The notes: generated by a model not told the origin, from the sequence alone. A stretch of DNA of 61,610 bases from an uncultured bacterium (GCA_949432885.1 CASQXY010000009.1:1-61610), one strand, 5' to 3'. Positions 26,220-34,436 are shown, counted from the first letter of the stretch. Translations and numbers: made by a program.

Positions 26220-26876
26220 ATGAGCAAATTCACAGTTGCAGCAAAGCGCTTCGGCGGTTTTATGAAACGCAACGCATTCTATTTTTTGATTATTCTCTGC
26301 ATAGCATCGGTTGCTACGGTCATCGCCCTTGCGGTCACTCACAATTCGGCAGTTCCCGATACGGATATGAACAATGTCGACGGCGATAACGACAGCACGG
26401 TCATCAATCCCGAACCCGACGATAAAAAGCCCGACGATGAAAAGCCGCCCGTTGTACAAAAACTGACCTTCATCAGTCCTTGCAACGGCACGATTTCTGC
26501 GGAATACAACGACTCTAAAATCGTCTGGAACGCAAGTATGGGCGCATTTGAAACCCACTGTGCAATCGACTTCACGTCCACTGATATGAACGTATACGCT
26601 TCTGCGGACGGCACTATCAAGGAAGTCGGATACGACAAGCTCGACGGAAACTATATCGTCATCGAACACGAAGAGGGCTATATCACGAAGTATATGTCGC
26701 TCGAATCCGAATCCACTCTCAAAGTCGGAGCAAAGGTGAAACAGGGACAGCTTATCGGCAAGATGGCGGCAACCAAAGGCACCGAGTCCGCAGACGGAGC
26801 GCATCTGCACTTCGAGATGTTTAAGAACGGCGAAACCATCAATCCCCTTGAAGTTCTCGTTCTCGACGAAAAGTGA
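26220..26876 (+). CDS. spoIIQ: SpoIIQ-like membrane-anchored LytM (M23) protein
   Basis: A 218-residue protein: an N-terminal membrane helix (about 19-40), an acidic Pro/Asp-rich linker (44-78) and a LytM/M23 domain (about 85-213). The zinc-site residues are kept: His113 and Asp117 in HCAID, His195 and His197 in AHLHFEM. Clostridial SpoIIQ retains these residues, whereas Bacillus SpoIIQ has lost part of the site. In the forespore SpoIIQ pairs with SpoIIIAH to form a channel and aids engulfment. The ATG at 26220 follows GGAGG, and the gene has a sigma-F-type promoter. A generic M23 endopeptidase is the alternative. Confidence 0.78.
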   Translation: MSKFTVAAKRFGGFMKRNAFYFLIILCIASVATVIALAVTHNSAVPDTDMNNVDGDNDSTVINPEPDDKKPDDEKPPVVQKLTFISPCNGTISAEYNDSKIVWNASMGAFETHCAIDFTSTDMNVYASADGTIKEVGYDKLDGNYIVIEHEEGYITKYMSLESESTLKVGAKVKQGQLIGKMAATKGTESADGAHLHFEMFKNGETINPLEVLVLDEK

Positions 26877-26922
26877 GCAAATAAACCATAATACAACAGA
26901 TAAATATAATCTCCCCCTTATC

Positions 26923-26953
26923 AAAAAGACGGCTGCGGTGCAGTCGTCTTTTT
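26923..26953 (+). terminator. Intrinsic terminator after spoIIQ
   Basis: A stem with outer arms AAAAAGAC and GTCTTTTT and inner CTGC/GCAG pairing. It can act in both directions; HAD gene transcripts arrive from the other side. Confidence 0.85.
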
Positions 26954-27006
26954 GAATGTATTTGTATTAAAATAAGCGAAATATCAAATATCCCGACGAA
27001 AAAACC

Positions 27007-27795
27007 TTATTTACTCAATTCGGTTATAATATCCTTGACCTTGCCCAGCACATAATCGGGCTTAACCTTAGAGGAAGGCAGCATATCCGCAGACGTTTCA
27101 CCGGACAGCACTAAAATGGATACAAAGCCGCAATTCTTGCCGAACGCCACGTCCGTATACAGTCTGTCGCCGACCATGGCTATCTTCTTTGCGGGCAGGT
27201 TGTACTTTCCCGCAAGCCTCTGCCCTGCCGTCTTATGCGGTTTTCCCATGATAATATCGGGTGTTCTTCCGACGGTCAGGCGAATCATCTCTATAAACGA
27301 ACCTACATCGGGCATAGGACAGTTGGGCGCGGGACAAAAATAATCGGGATGCGTCGCAATATAAGGCAAACCCTCGTTCAGATATCCGCAGAATTTATAA
27401 AGCCTGTCGTACGTGAGCGTAGTGTCGAATCCGAGCACGCAGATATCGGGATTGTCGTCTACGATATCTATTCCGTAAAGCTCGAACTCACTGCGAAGCC
27501 TGTCGTTGCCGAGCAGATAAACGCGGCTTCCGCGATAGTTGTCCAAAATATGCTCGCATGTGACCTGTCCGCTCGTGTATATCTCGTCCGAATAGGTTCT
27601 GAGCCCGAGGTTGTTCAGCCTTGCGATATAATCCGTGTGCATACGGGAGCTGTTGTTGGTAAAAAAACAAACTCGTTTCCCGAGCTTCCTCAAAGTGTTG
27701 ATAGCTTCAAAAGAGCCTTCTATCTCCTCGTCGCCGATATACACCGTGCCGTCGAGGTCGAATACAAACAGTTCTACATCCTTGATGTTCTTCAT
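27007..27795 (-). CDS. HAD-superfamily subfamily IIA phosphatase (NagD/Pho13-like)
   Basis: A 262-residue HAD-IIA protein. Motif I is FDLDGTVYIG with nucleophile Asp13 and Asp15, motif II is FFTNNSS, the C2 cap follows, and late motifs are GKPHKTAG and VGDRLYTDVAFG. The family dephosphorylates small phosphoesters such as glycerol phosphate, phosphoglycolate or nucleotides. It starts 21 nt after the G1P-dehydrogenase-like gene, so the two are probably cotranscribed, and a glycerol-phosphate-type substrate is a reasonable guess. Confidence 0.9.
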   Translation of the reverse strand: MKNIKDVELFVFDLDGTVYIGDEEIEGSFEAINTLRKLGKRVCFFTNNSSRMHTDYIARLNNLGLRTYSDEIYTSGQVTCEHILDNYRGSRVYLLGNDRLRSEFELYGIDIVDDNPDICVLGFDTTLTYDRLYKFCGYLNEGLPYIATHPDYFCPAPNCPMPDVGSFIEMIRLTVGRTPDIIMGKPHKTAGQRLAGKYNLPAKKIAMVGDRLYTDVAFGKNCGFVSILVLSGETSADMLPSSKVKPDYVLGKVKDIITELSK

Positions 27796-27816
27796 TTTCT
27801 TCCTTAGCGGTCCGCA

Positions 27817-28923
27817 CTAAAATCCGTCCGTCAATCCCGAAGCGTACGCAAACCCCAAAAGACTCTCGCTTTGCGAGCCCGCGAGTTTCAGCCCCGAAAA
27901 AAGGTCCCGACAGGTAATTTCGCTCTTCAACCAGTAGCCCGCGTCGGGATACAGCCTGCGCCAAAAGCGCTGCGCGGTTCTGAAATCAATCGAACCGAGC
28001 TTGTCGAGCAAATCGGTGCGGTATTCACCTAAAATATAACTAATTCTAAAATAACCGTTTACGTCGAAAAAGTCAACGCTTTTGAACCGTTTGGAAACAT
28101 AACCTATGGCGTCGATTTTGTCCGCGGCGACTTCTCTGCACGCGGGCGGAATAACATCTATGGACGGCGCCGCGAGATAGGAGGAATAAAACGCCGCTAT
28201 CATTGCCGCGCACAGAAACTTATATTCGCCGATAAGCCTCGGGCGCACTCCCTTACGCAATGCCGACGCATACATAATCTCAGACATAATCTGCGCGCTG
28301 TCATTTCCTCTCTTCATAGAGATTTCAAGCAGTCCGTATGCCAGCTGAGCCAAGTCGGAATTCATCTGCACGGCAGGAGAGGCGACCTCGGAGTTTTTTG
28401 CCAGCACTTTACTCGCAAAAAAACTCTCGAATGCTGGGAGCGGCTGAGAAAGCAATATGCCATAGCCCGCGGCAATACACTCAAACGGACATTTTATAAG
28501 CACATTTCTGTCGATAAACACCAGTTTCGGCGGATACTCGCACATAATTGTGTCCGTCGACGGCGCGGTAAGAAACAGCGTCCAATCCGCGTCGAGCTGT
28601 TTTGCGACGCGCTTCGCCGCCTCCGCGGCAGTGCCCGCGCCAACCGCAAATACATGCCTTGCATACTCGGGATATGCGCATTCGCCCATATCGTTTCCGC
28701 TTCTCAAAGAGGATACCGCCTGCACAAAAACTCTGTATCCGCTCTTTTTCAAATCCCTGATTATGTCGTCCGCAAGCGCGGTAACGTTCCTGTCATAAAT
28801 AAGACAAAGCGCACCTTCGGGGAAACGGTGGTTGAGCGCAGGCACAATATTCTGCATCAGCTCCTGCCCTATTATCACTTCCGTTTTTCCGAGAATGCGC
28901 TTTGCTGTCCGCAAATTTTCCAT
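27817..28923 (-). CDS. Glycerol-1-phosphate dehydrogenase-like protein without metal ligands
   Basis: A 368-residue protein with the fold signature of the AraM/G1PDH and iron-containing dehydrogenase group. The nucleotide loop is FAVGAGTAAEAAKRVA (about residues 91-106) and 'TAPSTD' (119-124) replaces the usual 'PT..STD'. The first metal ligand, normally Asp in 'AAG.GD', is lost (AAGYGILLS). There is no histidine at all after about residue 90, so the two metal-binding histidines are missing as well. It is therefore unlikely to be a classical metal-dependent dehydrogenase; a pseudo-enzyme or a nucleotide-binding regulator is possible. It is paired with a HAD-IIA phosphatase gene. Confidence 0.7.
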   Translation of the reverse strand: MENLRTAKRILGKTEVIIGQELMQNIVPALNHRFPEGALCLIYDRNVTALADDIIRDLKKSGYRVFVQAVSSLRSGNDMGECAYPEYARHVFAVGAGTAAEAAKRVAKQLDADWTLFLTAPSTDTIMCEYPPKLVFIDRNVLIKCPFECIAAGYGILLSQPLPAFESFFASKVLAKNSEVASPAVQMNSDLAQLAYGLLEISMKRGNDSAQIMSEIMYASALRKGVRPRLIGEYKFLCAAMIAAFYSSYLAAPSIDVIPPACREVAADKIDAIGYVSKRFKSVDFFDVNGYFRISYILGEYRTDLLDKLGSIDFRTAQRFWRRLYPDAGYWLKSEITCRDLFSGLKLAGSQSESLLGFAYASGLTDGF

Positions 28924-29043
28924 ACGTCATCAACCTCGCAGTTATTTGCGTAATCGTCTACGCTCTAAAAAAATAACACGTTAGACTCGGATTGTTTTGA
29001 CCTGTTTTGCGGAATCAAAGTGTTTTGTGACTTACCTTGTCTA

Positions 29044-29352
29044 TTACTTCTTCACGTACGTCTTACACTTTGTGGAGAAAGCCGTATCTCTTACGTCTAT
29101 CTGTTCGTTTGCACACAAACCGCTGTTGTTGAAGGCGCAGTCGGTTGCAGAGCATTGAACAAGGGATTCGAGGTCGTTTTCATACACGTCGTTGCCCGCC
29201 TCGACGTCCGCGAAATTCTGAGCAAGCGCGCCGCCCTCTCTCTTGATACGGCTTACGCACTTGGCATTCTCGCCTATTGAAATAACTCCCGCAAGGCATT
29301 TATTTTTGAGATTGTGCTCGCAGTTTGATGTTGAACAGTTGATTTGCTTCAT
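29044..29352 (-). CDS. Tandem DUF1540 cysteine-rich protein
   Basis: A 102-residue protein with two DUF1540-type units. The first is INCSTSNCEHNLKNKCLAG...C (residues 4-32) and the second is VQCSATDCAFNNSGLCAN...C (65-95). Each has four Cys in the same spacing, probably one metal site each. The middle (35-63) is acidic. Function unknown; the family is common in spore-forming Clostridia. It is divergent from rplI and has a good GGAGGAAT ribosome binding site. Confidence 0.88.
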   Translation of the reverse strand: MKQINCSTSNCEHNLKNKCLAGVISIGENAKCVSRIKREGGALAQNFADVEAGNDVYENDLESLVQCSATDCAFNNSGLCANEQIDVRDTAFSTKCKTYVKK

Positions 29353-29435
29353 AATTCCTCCGTTGCGCCGCGCGCAAAAATACTTTTTCTCTTATTATGT
29401 CCAAAAGATTTATTTATACTCTTATCCGTCTTTTA

Positions 29436-29464
29436 TTGCGCAATACACATACGTGTGATAAAAT
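29436..29464 (+). promoter_or_regulatory. Promoter for rplI-trmN6-rsmI with flanking dyads
   Basis: TTGCGC (29436-29441), 17 bp, TAAAAT (29459-29464). Two copies of the 10-bp palindrome ATTGCGCAAT lie at 29435-29444, over the -35, and at 29486-29495, just downstream of the start site. They are 51 bp apart, which suggests an operator pair. Confidence 0.65.
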
Positions 29465-29518
29465 ATATATGCTCAAACCCAGCGCATTGCGCAATATTCA
29501 ATCAAAAAGGAGCCGCAT

Positions 29519-29971
29519 ATGAAGGTCATTCTTCTCAAAGACGTGAAAGGTACAGGCAAAAAAGGCGAAGTGGTCGAGGTCAACGACGGTTACGCCCGCA
29601 ATTTTCTGATTAAAAAAGGAATGGCGCAGGAAGGCACCGCTCAAAACGTTTTCGCTCTCGAACAACGTAAAAAAGCTCTCAATGCCAAAATCGCCGCCGA
29701 ACGCGCCGAAGCGCAGGCTGTTGCGGATAAGCTGAAAGACGCAACCGTCACCGTCGCGGCAAAATGCGGAGAAAACGGCGGAAGAATGTTCGGCTCCGTC
29801 ACTGCCGAAATGATTTCCTCCGCAATAAAACAGCTCGGCTATGACGTGGACAAGAAGAAGATTGAAATCAAGGAAAGCATACGCGAATTCGGCATTTTTG
29901 AAGTGACGCTCCGCCTCTATTCCGAAGTTTCGCAGACTATAAAGATTGAAGTCGTGCGAGCAAACGCATAA
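29519..29971 (+). CDS. rplI: 50S ribosomal protein L9
   Basis: A 150-residue L9. The N-terminal domain has [21 protein letters not shown] and [12 protein letters not shown], the long connecting helix is rich in Ala/Lys/Glu, and the C-terminal domain has FGSVTAEMI. It binds 23S rRNA near the L1 stalk. The ATG follows AAGGAG. Unlike the usual rpsF-ssb-rpsR-rplI order, it leads an operon with two RNA/translation methyltransferase genes. Confidence 0.98.
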   Translation: MKVILLKDVKGTGKKGEVVEVNDGYARNFLIKKGMAQEGTAQNVFALEQRKKALNAKIAAERAEAQAVADKLKDATVTVAAKCGENGGRMFGSVTAEMISSAIKQLGYDVDKKKIEIKESIREFGIFEVTLRLYSEVSQTIKIEVVRANA

Positions 29972-29977
29972 TTTTGT

Positions 29978-30682
29978 ATGGCGGAATATCTCACCGACCT
30001 CGGCATAAAAGATTACAAGATCATACAGGACACCGACGACTACGCCTTTACGCAGGACTCGGTGTTTCTTGCTAATATGGCAAAGCTGGGAGTCAAGGAC
30101 AGCATTCTGGATATCGGATGCGGCTGCGGCATTCTCGCCACTCTCGCCCTTGTCAAAAAAGGCGTAAAAAAAGCCGTCGGAGTCGAAATAGACGCAAAGT
30201 ATTGCGATATGGCAAAACGTAGCGCCAAGCTGAACGCTCTGCCGCTCGAAGTCGTAAACGGGGACGTAAAAGATATATCCAAGCTCGTACAGGCGGAGAG
30301 CTTCGACAAGGTTCTTTGCAATCCGCCCTATTTCACCAAAGACAATCCCGCGTCGCCCTCGCGAGCGACGGCGCGCACCGAAAGCGGCGCGACCTTAGAC
30401 GATTTCGTAAAAGCCGCAAGCTACGCTCTGCGCTTCGGCGGCGACCTCTATATCGTTATAAAGGCTGCTCGCCTTGCAAGCCTGTGCGCTTATCTTTCCA
30501 ATCACAAGCTCGCCGCCAAGGAGCTGATTCTCATATATCCCAAGCTGTCGGCGGGAGTCGACGCCGTAGTCGTAGGCGCGAAAAAAGGCGGCAAAGAGGG
30601 ACTTGTGACAAAAACCTTCGTCGCTATGAACGAGGACGGAACTTTCACCCGTCAATATGAGGAGTTGTACGGAAATGTCTAA
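29978..30682 (+). CDS. trmN6: tRNA1(Val) N6-adenine methyltransferase-like protein
   Basis: A 234-residue class I SAM-dependent methyltransferase. Motif I is LDIGCGCGILA (residues 41-51), an acidic EID ends strand 2, and the catalytic N6-adenine motif NPPYF lies near residue 112. It matches the TrmN6/YabB group that methylates tRNA, here next to rsmI as in many Firmicutes. It starts 6 nt after rplI and overlaps rsmI by 8 nt. Confidence 0.9.
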   Translation: MAEYLTDLGIKDYKIIQDTDDYAFTQDSVFLANMAKLGVKDSILDIGCGCGILATLALVKKGVKKAVGVEIDAKYCDMAKRSAKLNALPLEVVNGDVKDISKLVQAESFDKVLCNPPYFTKDNPASPSRATARTESGATLDDFVKAASYALRFGGDLYIVIKAARLASLCAYLSNHKLAAKELILIYPKLSAGVDAVVVGAKKGGKEGLVTKTFVAMNEDGTFTRQYEELYGNV

Positions 30683-31478
30683 GCTGTATGTTGTAGGAAC
30701 GCCGATAGGAAATCTTAAAGATATAACGCTTCGCGCAATCGAAACCCTGAAAGCCGCGGACGTGATAGCCTGCGAGGACACGCGCCATTCTCTGCCGTTG
30801 CTCAAACATTACGAGATAAACGCAAGACTTATTTCCTATCACAAATTCAATGAAGCGGAATGCAGTGAAAAAATTATAGAAATGATATTAGGCGGTCTCA
30901 ACGTCGCGCTTATTTCGGACGCAGGTATGCCGTCTATAAGCGACCCCGGCGCGGAGCTTATATTCAGGTGCCGCGAAAGAGGCATCGAAACCGAAATAGT
31001 TCCGGGGCCCACCGCCGTTGCAAGCGCGATTACGCTAAGCGGATTGAAAGCGAACGGATTTGTGTTTTTAGGCTTTTTACCCGAGAAAAATGCGGATAAA
31101 AGTGTGATTTTGTCAAAAGCCGAAGCAAGCGGCTTACCTATCGCAATATATGTCGCGCCGCACGATTTGACAAAAACCGCCGCACAGCTTCTGGAAATAC
31201 TGGGCGACAGAACCGTGTACGTTGTACGCGAAATCACCAAGCTGTACGAGAGCGTAACAACCACGTCCCTTGCGGATTTTCACTGCGAAGAGCGCGGCGA
31301 AATCGTAATGATAATAGAAGCCGCGCAAAACAAAAATCCTCTTTCGGCACTCTCTGTAAAAGAGCATATCGCTCATTATGTTTCACTGGGAATGGACAAA
31401 AAGGATGCCGTTAAACAGGTCGCAAAGGACCGCGGATTACCAAAAAACGAAGTCTATCAGCAGGCATTGGAAATGTGA
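30675..31478 (+). CDS. rsmI: 16S rRNA (cytidine-1402 2'-O)-methyltransferase
   Basis: A 267-residue tetrapyrrole-methylase-fold enzyme. The start is KLYVVGTPIGNLKDIT, followed by ACEDTRHS, ALISDAGMPSISDPG and VPGPTAVASAITLSGL, all diagnostic for RsmI/YraL. It methylates the ribose of C1402 in the decoding centre. The ATG at 30675 lies inside the end of trmN6, after GGAGTTGTACGGA. Confidence 0.96.
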   Translation: MSKLYVVGTPIGNLKDITLRAIETLKAADVIACEDTRHSLPLLKHYEINARLISYHKFNEAECSEKIIEMILGGLNVALISDAGMPSISDPGAELIFRCRERGIETEIVPGPTAVASAITLSGLKANGFVFLGFLPEKNADKSVILSKAEASGLPIAIYVAPHDLTKTAAQLLEILGDRTVYVVREITKLYESVTTTSLADFHCEERGEIVMIIEAAQNKNPLSALSVKEHIAHYVSLGMDKKDAVKQVAKDRGLPKNEVYQQALEM

Positions 31479-31501
31479 CTTATCATAAATATTTTATCCG
31501 A

Positions 31502-31532
31502 AAATAAACGCACCGATCAGGTGCGTTTATTT
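31502..31532. terminator. Bidirectional intrinsic terminator after rsmI
   Basis: A 13-bp perfect stem (AAATAAACGCACC with GGTGCGTTTATTT) with a 5-nt loop. A further hairpin (ACGCAATGC with GCATTGCGT, 31600-31626) lies next to the rubrerythrin stop but has no T-run. Confidence 0.8.
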
Positions 31533-31649
31533 CACAGTTTATCAAGCATGAGTTGTAAGTAGTACCGACAACTTCATCCATACACATGAATGCGCCCACA
31601 CGCAATGCAATGCTATCGCATTGCGTCTGTGACAATCGGCTCAAAAAAT

Positions 31650-32186
31650 TTACTTAAAATAGCGGTTGAGCAAGCCCTCGAAAGCTTTCCCGTGTCTCGC
31701 CTCGTCGCGAGCCATTTCGTGAACGGTATCGTGGATTGCGTCCAATCCTTCCTCTTTCGCGCGCTTGGCAAGCTCGAATTTGCCCTTGGTTGCTCCGTTT
31801 TCTGCGGCGACTCTCATTTCAAGATTGGTCTTTGTAGACGTGCTTACGATTTCACCGAGCAACTCGCAGAATTTTGCGGCATGCTCCGCCTCTTCGTATG
31901 CGGCTTTTTCCCAGTACAGTCCGATTTCGGGATATCCCTCTCTGTGTGCGACTCTCGCCATAGCCAGATACATACCGACTTCCGTGCACTCGCCCTCGAA
32001 GTTTGCTTTGAGCCCCGCATAGATATCCTCGGGAACGTTCTTACCGACGCCGACGACGTGCTCGGCTGCCCAGCTCATAGCGTTGCTCTCCTCTTTTTTA
32101 AGCGCCGCCTTGCAAATGGGGCAAACCGCGGGAGGATTGTCTCCTTCATAAACGTATCCGCAAACGGGACATACATACTTTGCCAT
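31650..32186 (-). CDS. Reverse rubrerythrin
   Basis: A 178-residue protein with the rubredoxin-like zinc-ribbon first ([16 protein letters not shown]; residues 6-26). The ferritin-like diiron domain follows, with ExxH pairs in EEAEHAAKF and EARHGKAF. This order is the reverse of classical rubrerythrin and is typical of clostridial peroxide-reducing enzymes. It lies 60 nt downstream of the PerR/Fur-type gene and is probably in the same, peroxide- or iron-controlled, operon. Confidence 0.95.
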   Translation of the reverse strand: MAKYVCPVCGYVYEGDNPPAVCPICKAALKKEESNAMSWAAEHVVGVGKNVPEDIYAGLKANFEGECTEVGMYLAMARVAHREGYPEIGLYWEKAAYEEAEHAAKFCELLGEIVSTSTKTNLEMRVAAENGATKGKFELAKRAKEEGLDAIHDTVHEMARDEARHGKAFEGLLNRYFK

Positions 32187-32246
32187 AATTGATTTCTCCT
32201 TTTACTTTTGATATATATTCAACCGATATCGGTCAAATTCCATTTA

Positions 32247-32633
32247 TTATCTACCTGCGCACGCCTCGCACACGCCTATGAGATTGATTTGCGCTCTGTC
32301 CACACTATGGGCGCAATTCGTACGCGCCTCATTCACGACGCCATGCACGTCCACGTCGATATCCATAACGCTTCCGCATTCCGTGCATATGAAATGCGCA
32401 TGTTCGCAGGTGGTCTTATCAAAACGCGAAGGCGCGTCGGGAACGGAAATTTCCTGAATAATGCCGTCTTTTGCAAGCCGCTTCAAAATGCGATATACCG
32501 TGCCCAAACTGATATTCGGCAGCTCCGCTCGCGCACGGCTGTAAACGCTCTCAGCAGTCGGATGGTCGCATGAAGAACATACTATCCTTGCAACCGCGTC
32601 TTTTTGGATTGTATTTCTGTTCTTTTCCGCCAT
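32247..32633 (-). CDS. perR: Fur-family regulator, probably PerR
   Basis: A 128-residue Fur-family protein. The winged helix has HPTAESVYSRAR and LGTVYRILKRL. The metal-sensing part has HAHFICTEC and a C-terminal CEAC, giving the two CxxC structural zinc pairs, and the N-terminal CSSC is additional. His and Asp residues suit a PerR-type iron site. Adjacency to a rubrerythrin gene favours peroxide sensing over iron uptake control. The promoter and an AT-rich dyad operator lie just upstream, so it is probably autoregulated. Confidence 0.88.
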   Translation of the reverse strand: MAEKNRNTIQKDAVARIVCSSCDHPTAESVYSRARAELPNISLGTVYRILKRLAKDGIIQEISVPDAPSRFDKTTCEHAHFICTECGSVMDIDVDVHGVVNEARTNCAHSVDRAQINLIGVCEACAGR

Positions 32634-32645
32634 GGCTATCCTTAT

Positions 32646-32668
32646 TGATAATTATTCTTATTATTAAG
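32646..32668 (-). promoter_or_regulatory. Per/Fur-box-like operator
   Basis: An AT-only dyad around TAATTATTCTTATTATTA, close to the Per/Fur box TTATAATnATTATAA. It lies directly downstream of the -10 of the perR promoter, over the expected start site. Confidence 0.65.
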
Positions 32669-32697
32669 ATAATATAAACTAATTTCACCTTTGTCAA
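32669..32697 (-). promoter_or_regulatory. Sigma-A-type promoter for perR-rubrerythrin
   Basis: Minus strand TTGACA (32697-32692), 17 bp, TATTAT (32674-32669). The start codon is about 35 nt downstream of the -10. Confidence 0.82.
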
Positions 32698-32724
32698 TAC
32701 TAAAATAAAAAATCCGAAAAAATT

Positions 32725-32753
32725 TTGCCTTCTAAAAGGATTTGTGATATCAT
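32725..32753 (+). promoter_or_regulatory. Probable promoter for the 144-residue unknown protein
   Basis: TTGCCT (32725-32730), 17 bp, TATCAT (32748-32753), 37 nt before the ATG at 32791, which has a GGGAGG ribosome binding site. Confidence 0.55.
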
Positions 32754-32790
32754 CAACTTATAAAAGAATAAGAATTCGGGAGGAAAAATC

Positions 32791-33225
32791 ATGAATTTGA
32801 GAAAGCTATTCAATCTCGTAAACAAACACTGGCCGGGACTTGGGTTCGAGGTCAAGGAAGAGACGGGAGACGGAATAAGATTCGGCGGAAGCATAGAAGC
32901 GGAGGACTATTTTGACGACGGCGTACTAGTCAGCGTATACGCTCGCCAAAACGGCGCCATGGACATAACGTATACCTTCGACGAACTGGACAGGACGCTT
33001 GAAAACTATGAACTCATCAATGAATTTAACGATAACATTCCGTACTTCAAGGCATATATCTGCCACTGCACGAACTCCTGCTATTTTGAGCTCAGCTATC
33101 ATCACGAGTCGATCGGAAAACCCGATGAAAAGGAGTTTGCCGAAATCGTATCTCTCACGCTTTCCTCGATTATATCGGAGGGAACTATGGAGTATCTGCA
33201 CCCCATCACAGAGAAGACCAGATAA
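32791..33225 (+). CDS. Unknown protein, YbjN-like in general pattern
   Basis: A 144-residue acidic soluble protein with no signal peptide or membrane helix. Alternating strands and a final helix (FAEIVSLTLSSII) recall YbjN/type III-chaperone-like folds, but no family signature is certain. It is divergent from perR and shares the control region with it. A strong ribosome binding site, a clean start and its own terminator (33288-33311) support it as a real gene. Confidence 0.8.
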   Translation: MNLRKLFNLVNKHWPGLGFEVKEETGDGIRFGGSIEAEDYFDDGVLVSVYARQNGAMDITYTFDELDRTLENYELINEFNDNIPYFKAYICHCTNSCYFELSYHHESIGKPDEKEFAEIVSLTLSSIISEGTMEYLHPITEKTR

Positions 33226-33287
33226 TAAATATGCCGAGCGTTTGATTATCGCTTGATATAGGTTTTCAATAGTACAAAGCAAAACAA

Positions 33288-33311
33288 AGCGCCGAATATC
33301 TGCTCGGCGCT
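33288..33311 (+). terminator. Intrinsic terminator after the unknown gene
   Basis: An 8-bp stem (AGCGCCGA with TCGGCGCT) and an 8-nt loop, followed by TTTTGATTAT. Confidence 0.85.
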
Positions 33312-33324
33312 TTTGATTATATAA

Positions 33325-33353
33325 ATGCAGCCGCCGAAAATCGGCGGCTGCAT
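33325..33353 (-). terminator. Intrinsic terminator after rplJ-rplL
   Basis: A 13-bp perfect stem (ATGCAGCCGCCGA with TCGGCGGCTGCAT) with a 3-nt loop, then TTATATAAT on the minus strand. It lies 18 nt after the rplL stop and ends the L10-L12 operon, which in most bacteria would read on into rpoBC. Confidence 0.85.
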
Positions 33354-33371
33354 ACTTGCTCAAAGCAATAA

Positions 33372-33743
33372 TTACTTGATTTCCGCGGTTGCGCCAACAT
33401 CCTTGAACTTGGCAACAAGAGCTTCCGCCGCGTCCTTGGGAAGACCCTCTTTGACCGTCTTGGGAGCGCCGTCTACAACGCCCTTAGCCTCGACAAGACC
33501 GAGACCGGTTGCATCCTTGACCACCTTGATGACCTGAACCTTGTTGGGACCGACTTCTTTGAGGACGACGTCGAACTCCGTCTTCTCCTCTTCCGCGGGT
33601 GCCGCCGCTACTGCTGCGCCTGCCGCCGCTACCGGTGCCGCCGCGCTTACGCCGAACTCCTCTTCGAGCTGCTTTACGAACTCATTGAGTTCAAGCACCG
33701 TCATGCTTTTGATTTCTTCCATAAGTTTATTCAAATCTGCCAT
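33372..33743 (-). CDS. rplL: 50S ribosomal protein L7/L12
   Basis: A 123-residue L7/L12: an N-terminal dimerisation helix ([20 protein letters not shown]), an Ala-rich hinge (about 35-50) and the C-terminal factor-binding domain with KIQVIKVV-like [19 protein letters not shown]. It forms the ribosomal stalk with L10. It is the last gene of its operon. Confidence 0.98.
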   Translation of the reverse strand: MADLNKLMEEIKSMTVLELNEFVKQLEEEFGVSAAAPVAAAGAAVAAAPAEEEKTEFDVVLKEVGPNKVQVIKVVKDATGLGLVEAKGVVDGAPKTVKEGLPKDAAEALVAKFKDVGATAEIK

Positions 33744-33791
33744 TTTTGTATACTCCTATAATTTTTTAATTTAAACTCAACTCAAAGTTGA

Positions 33792-34292
33792 TTACGCTTG
33801 GGCTTCTTTTCCCTCTGCTATCATGCTCAGGCAACGCGCCAGTTTTGAAATGGGCGACTGCATGCTTCCGAGCATCTTTGCGAGCAAGACCTCCCTTGAC
33901 GGAATGTCTGCGATTTGCTTCAAACCCGCCTCGTCCATAAACTGACCTTCGACCATACCGCACTTCGTCTTCATCTTGTTCAATGCCTTGATGTTTTTGA
34001 CGATATACTTTGCAGGCGCGACGGCGTCCGTGGAAGAGAACGCAACAGCCGTAGGTCCGTTGAGAGCTTCATCAAACTGGGTGTATCCCAATTCGTTGAA
34101 AGCAATCTTAACAAGACGGTTTTTAAGGACTGCGTAATCCACGCCGTTTTCTCTGAGTTCCTTACGGAACGCAGTATCCTGAGCGACCGTAAGACCCATA
34201 TAATCGATGAGAACTATGGATTTTGCAGCGGATATCTTAGCCTTTATTTCCTCAACCTGTTGCTTCTTGGCTTCAAGAACTTGCTGATTCAT
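33792..34292 (-). CDS. rplJ: 50S ribosomal protein L10
   Basis: A 166-residue L10 with the N-terminal rRNA-binding part (IVLIDYMGLTVAQ, FRKELRENGVDYAVLKNRLVK, read as a pattern) and a C-terminal helix that holds L12 dimers. It represses its own operon by binding the leader; that leader is visible at 34378-34432. The ATG follows AGGAGG. Confidence 0.97.
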   Translation of the reverse strand: MNQQVLEAKKQQVEEIKAKISAAKSIVLIDYMGLTVAQDTAFRKELRENGVDYAVLKNRLVKIAFNELGYTQFDEALNGPTAVAFSSTDAVAPAKYIVKNIKALNKMKTKCGMVEGQFMDEAGLKQIADIPSREVLLAKMLGSMQSPISKLARCLSMIAEGKEAQA

Positions 34293-34329
34293 CTTTACCT
34301 CCTATTATACTTCAACGGATTTTATCCGC

Positions 34330-34359
34330 AAAAAAAGCGTCATCCTACGAGAATGACGC
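34330..34359 (-). terminator. Attenuator terminator in the rplJL leader
   Basis: The stem GCGTCAT/ATGACGC (34337-34359) is followed on the minus strand by seven T residues (34336-34330), 38 nt before the rplJ start. It lies downstream of the L10-binding leader, the usual place for an attenuator. Confidence 0.85.
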
Positions 34360-34377
34360 AAATACTACGTATAAAGT

Positions 34378-34432
34378 CATCCTCGGCAAGCACAATGTTT
34401 ACGGCTTTCGCCACTTGCTGTCTTAGGAACGT
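34378..34432 (-). ncRNA. Ribosomal protein L10 leader RNA
   Basis: On the minus strand the transcript begins near GTTCCTAAGACAGCAAGTGG and ends with GTGCTTGCCGAGG. The paired AGCAAG/CTTGC arms and the 'CTAAGACAGC ... TGCCGAGG' conserved bases are those of the L10 leader. L10(L12)4 binding to it controls rplJL. Confidence 0.88.
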
Positions 34433-34436
34433 ATTT

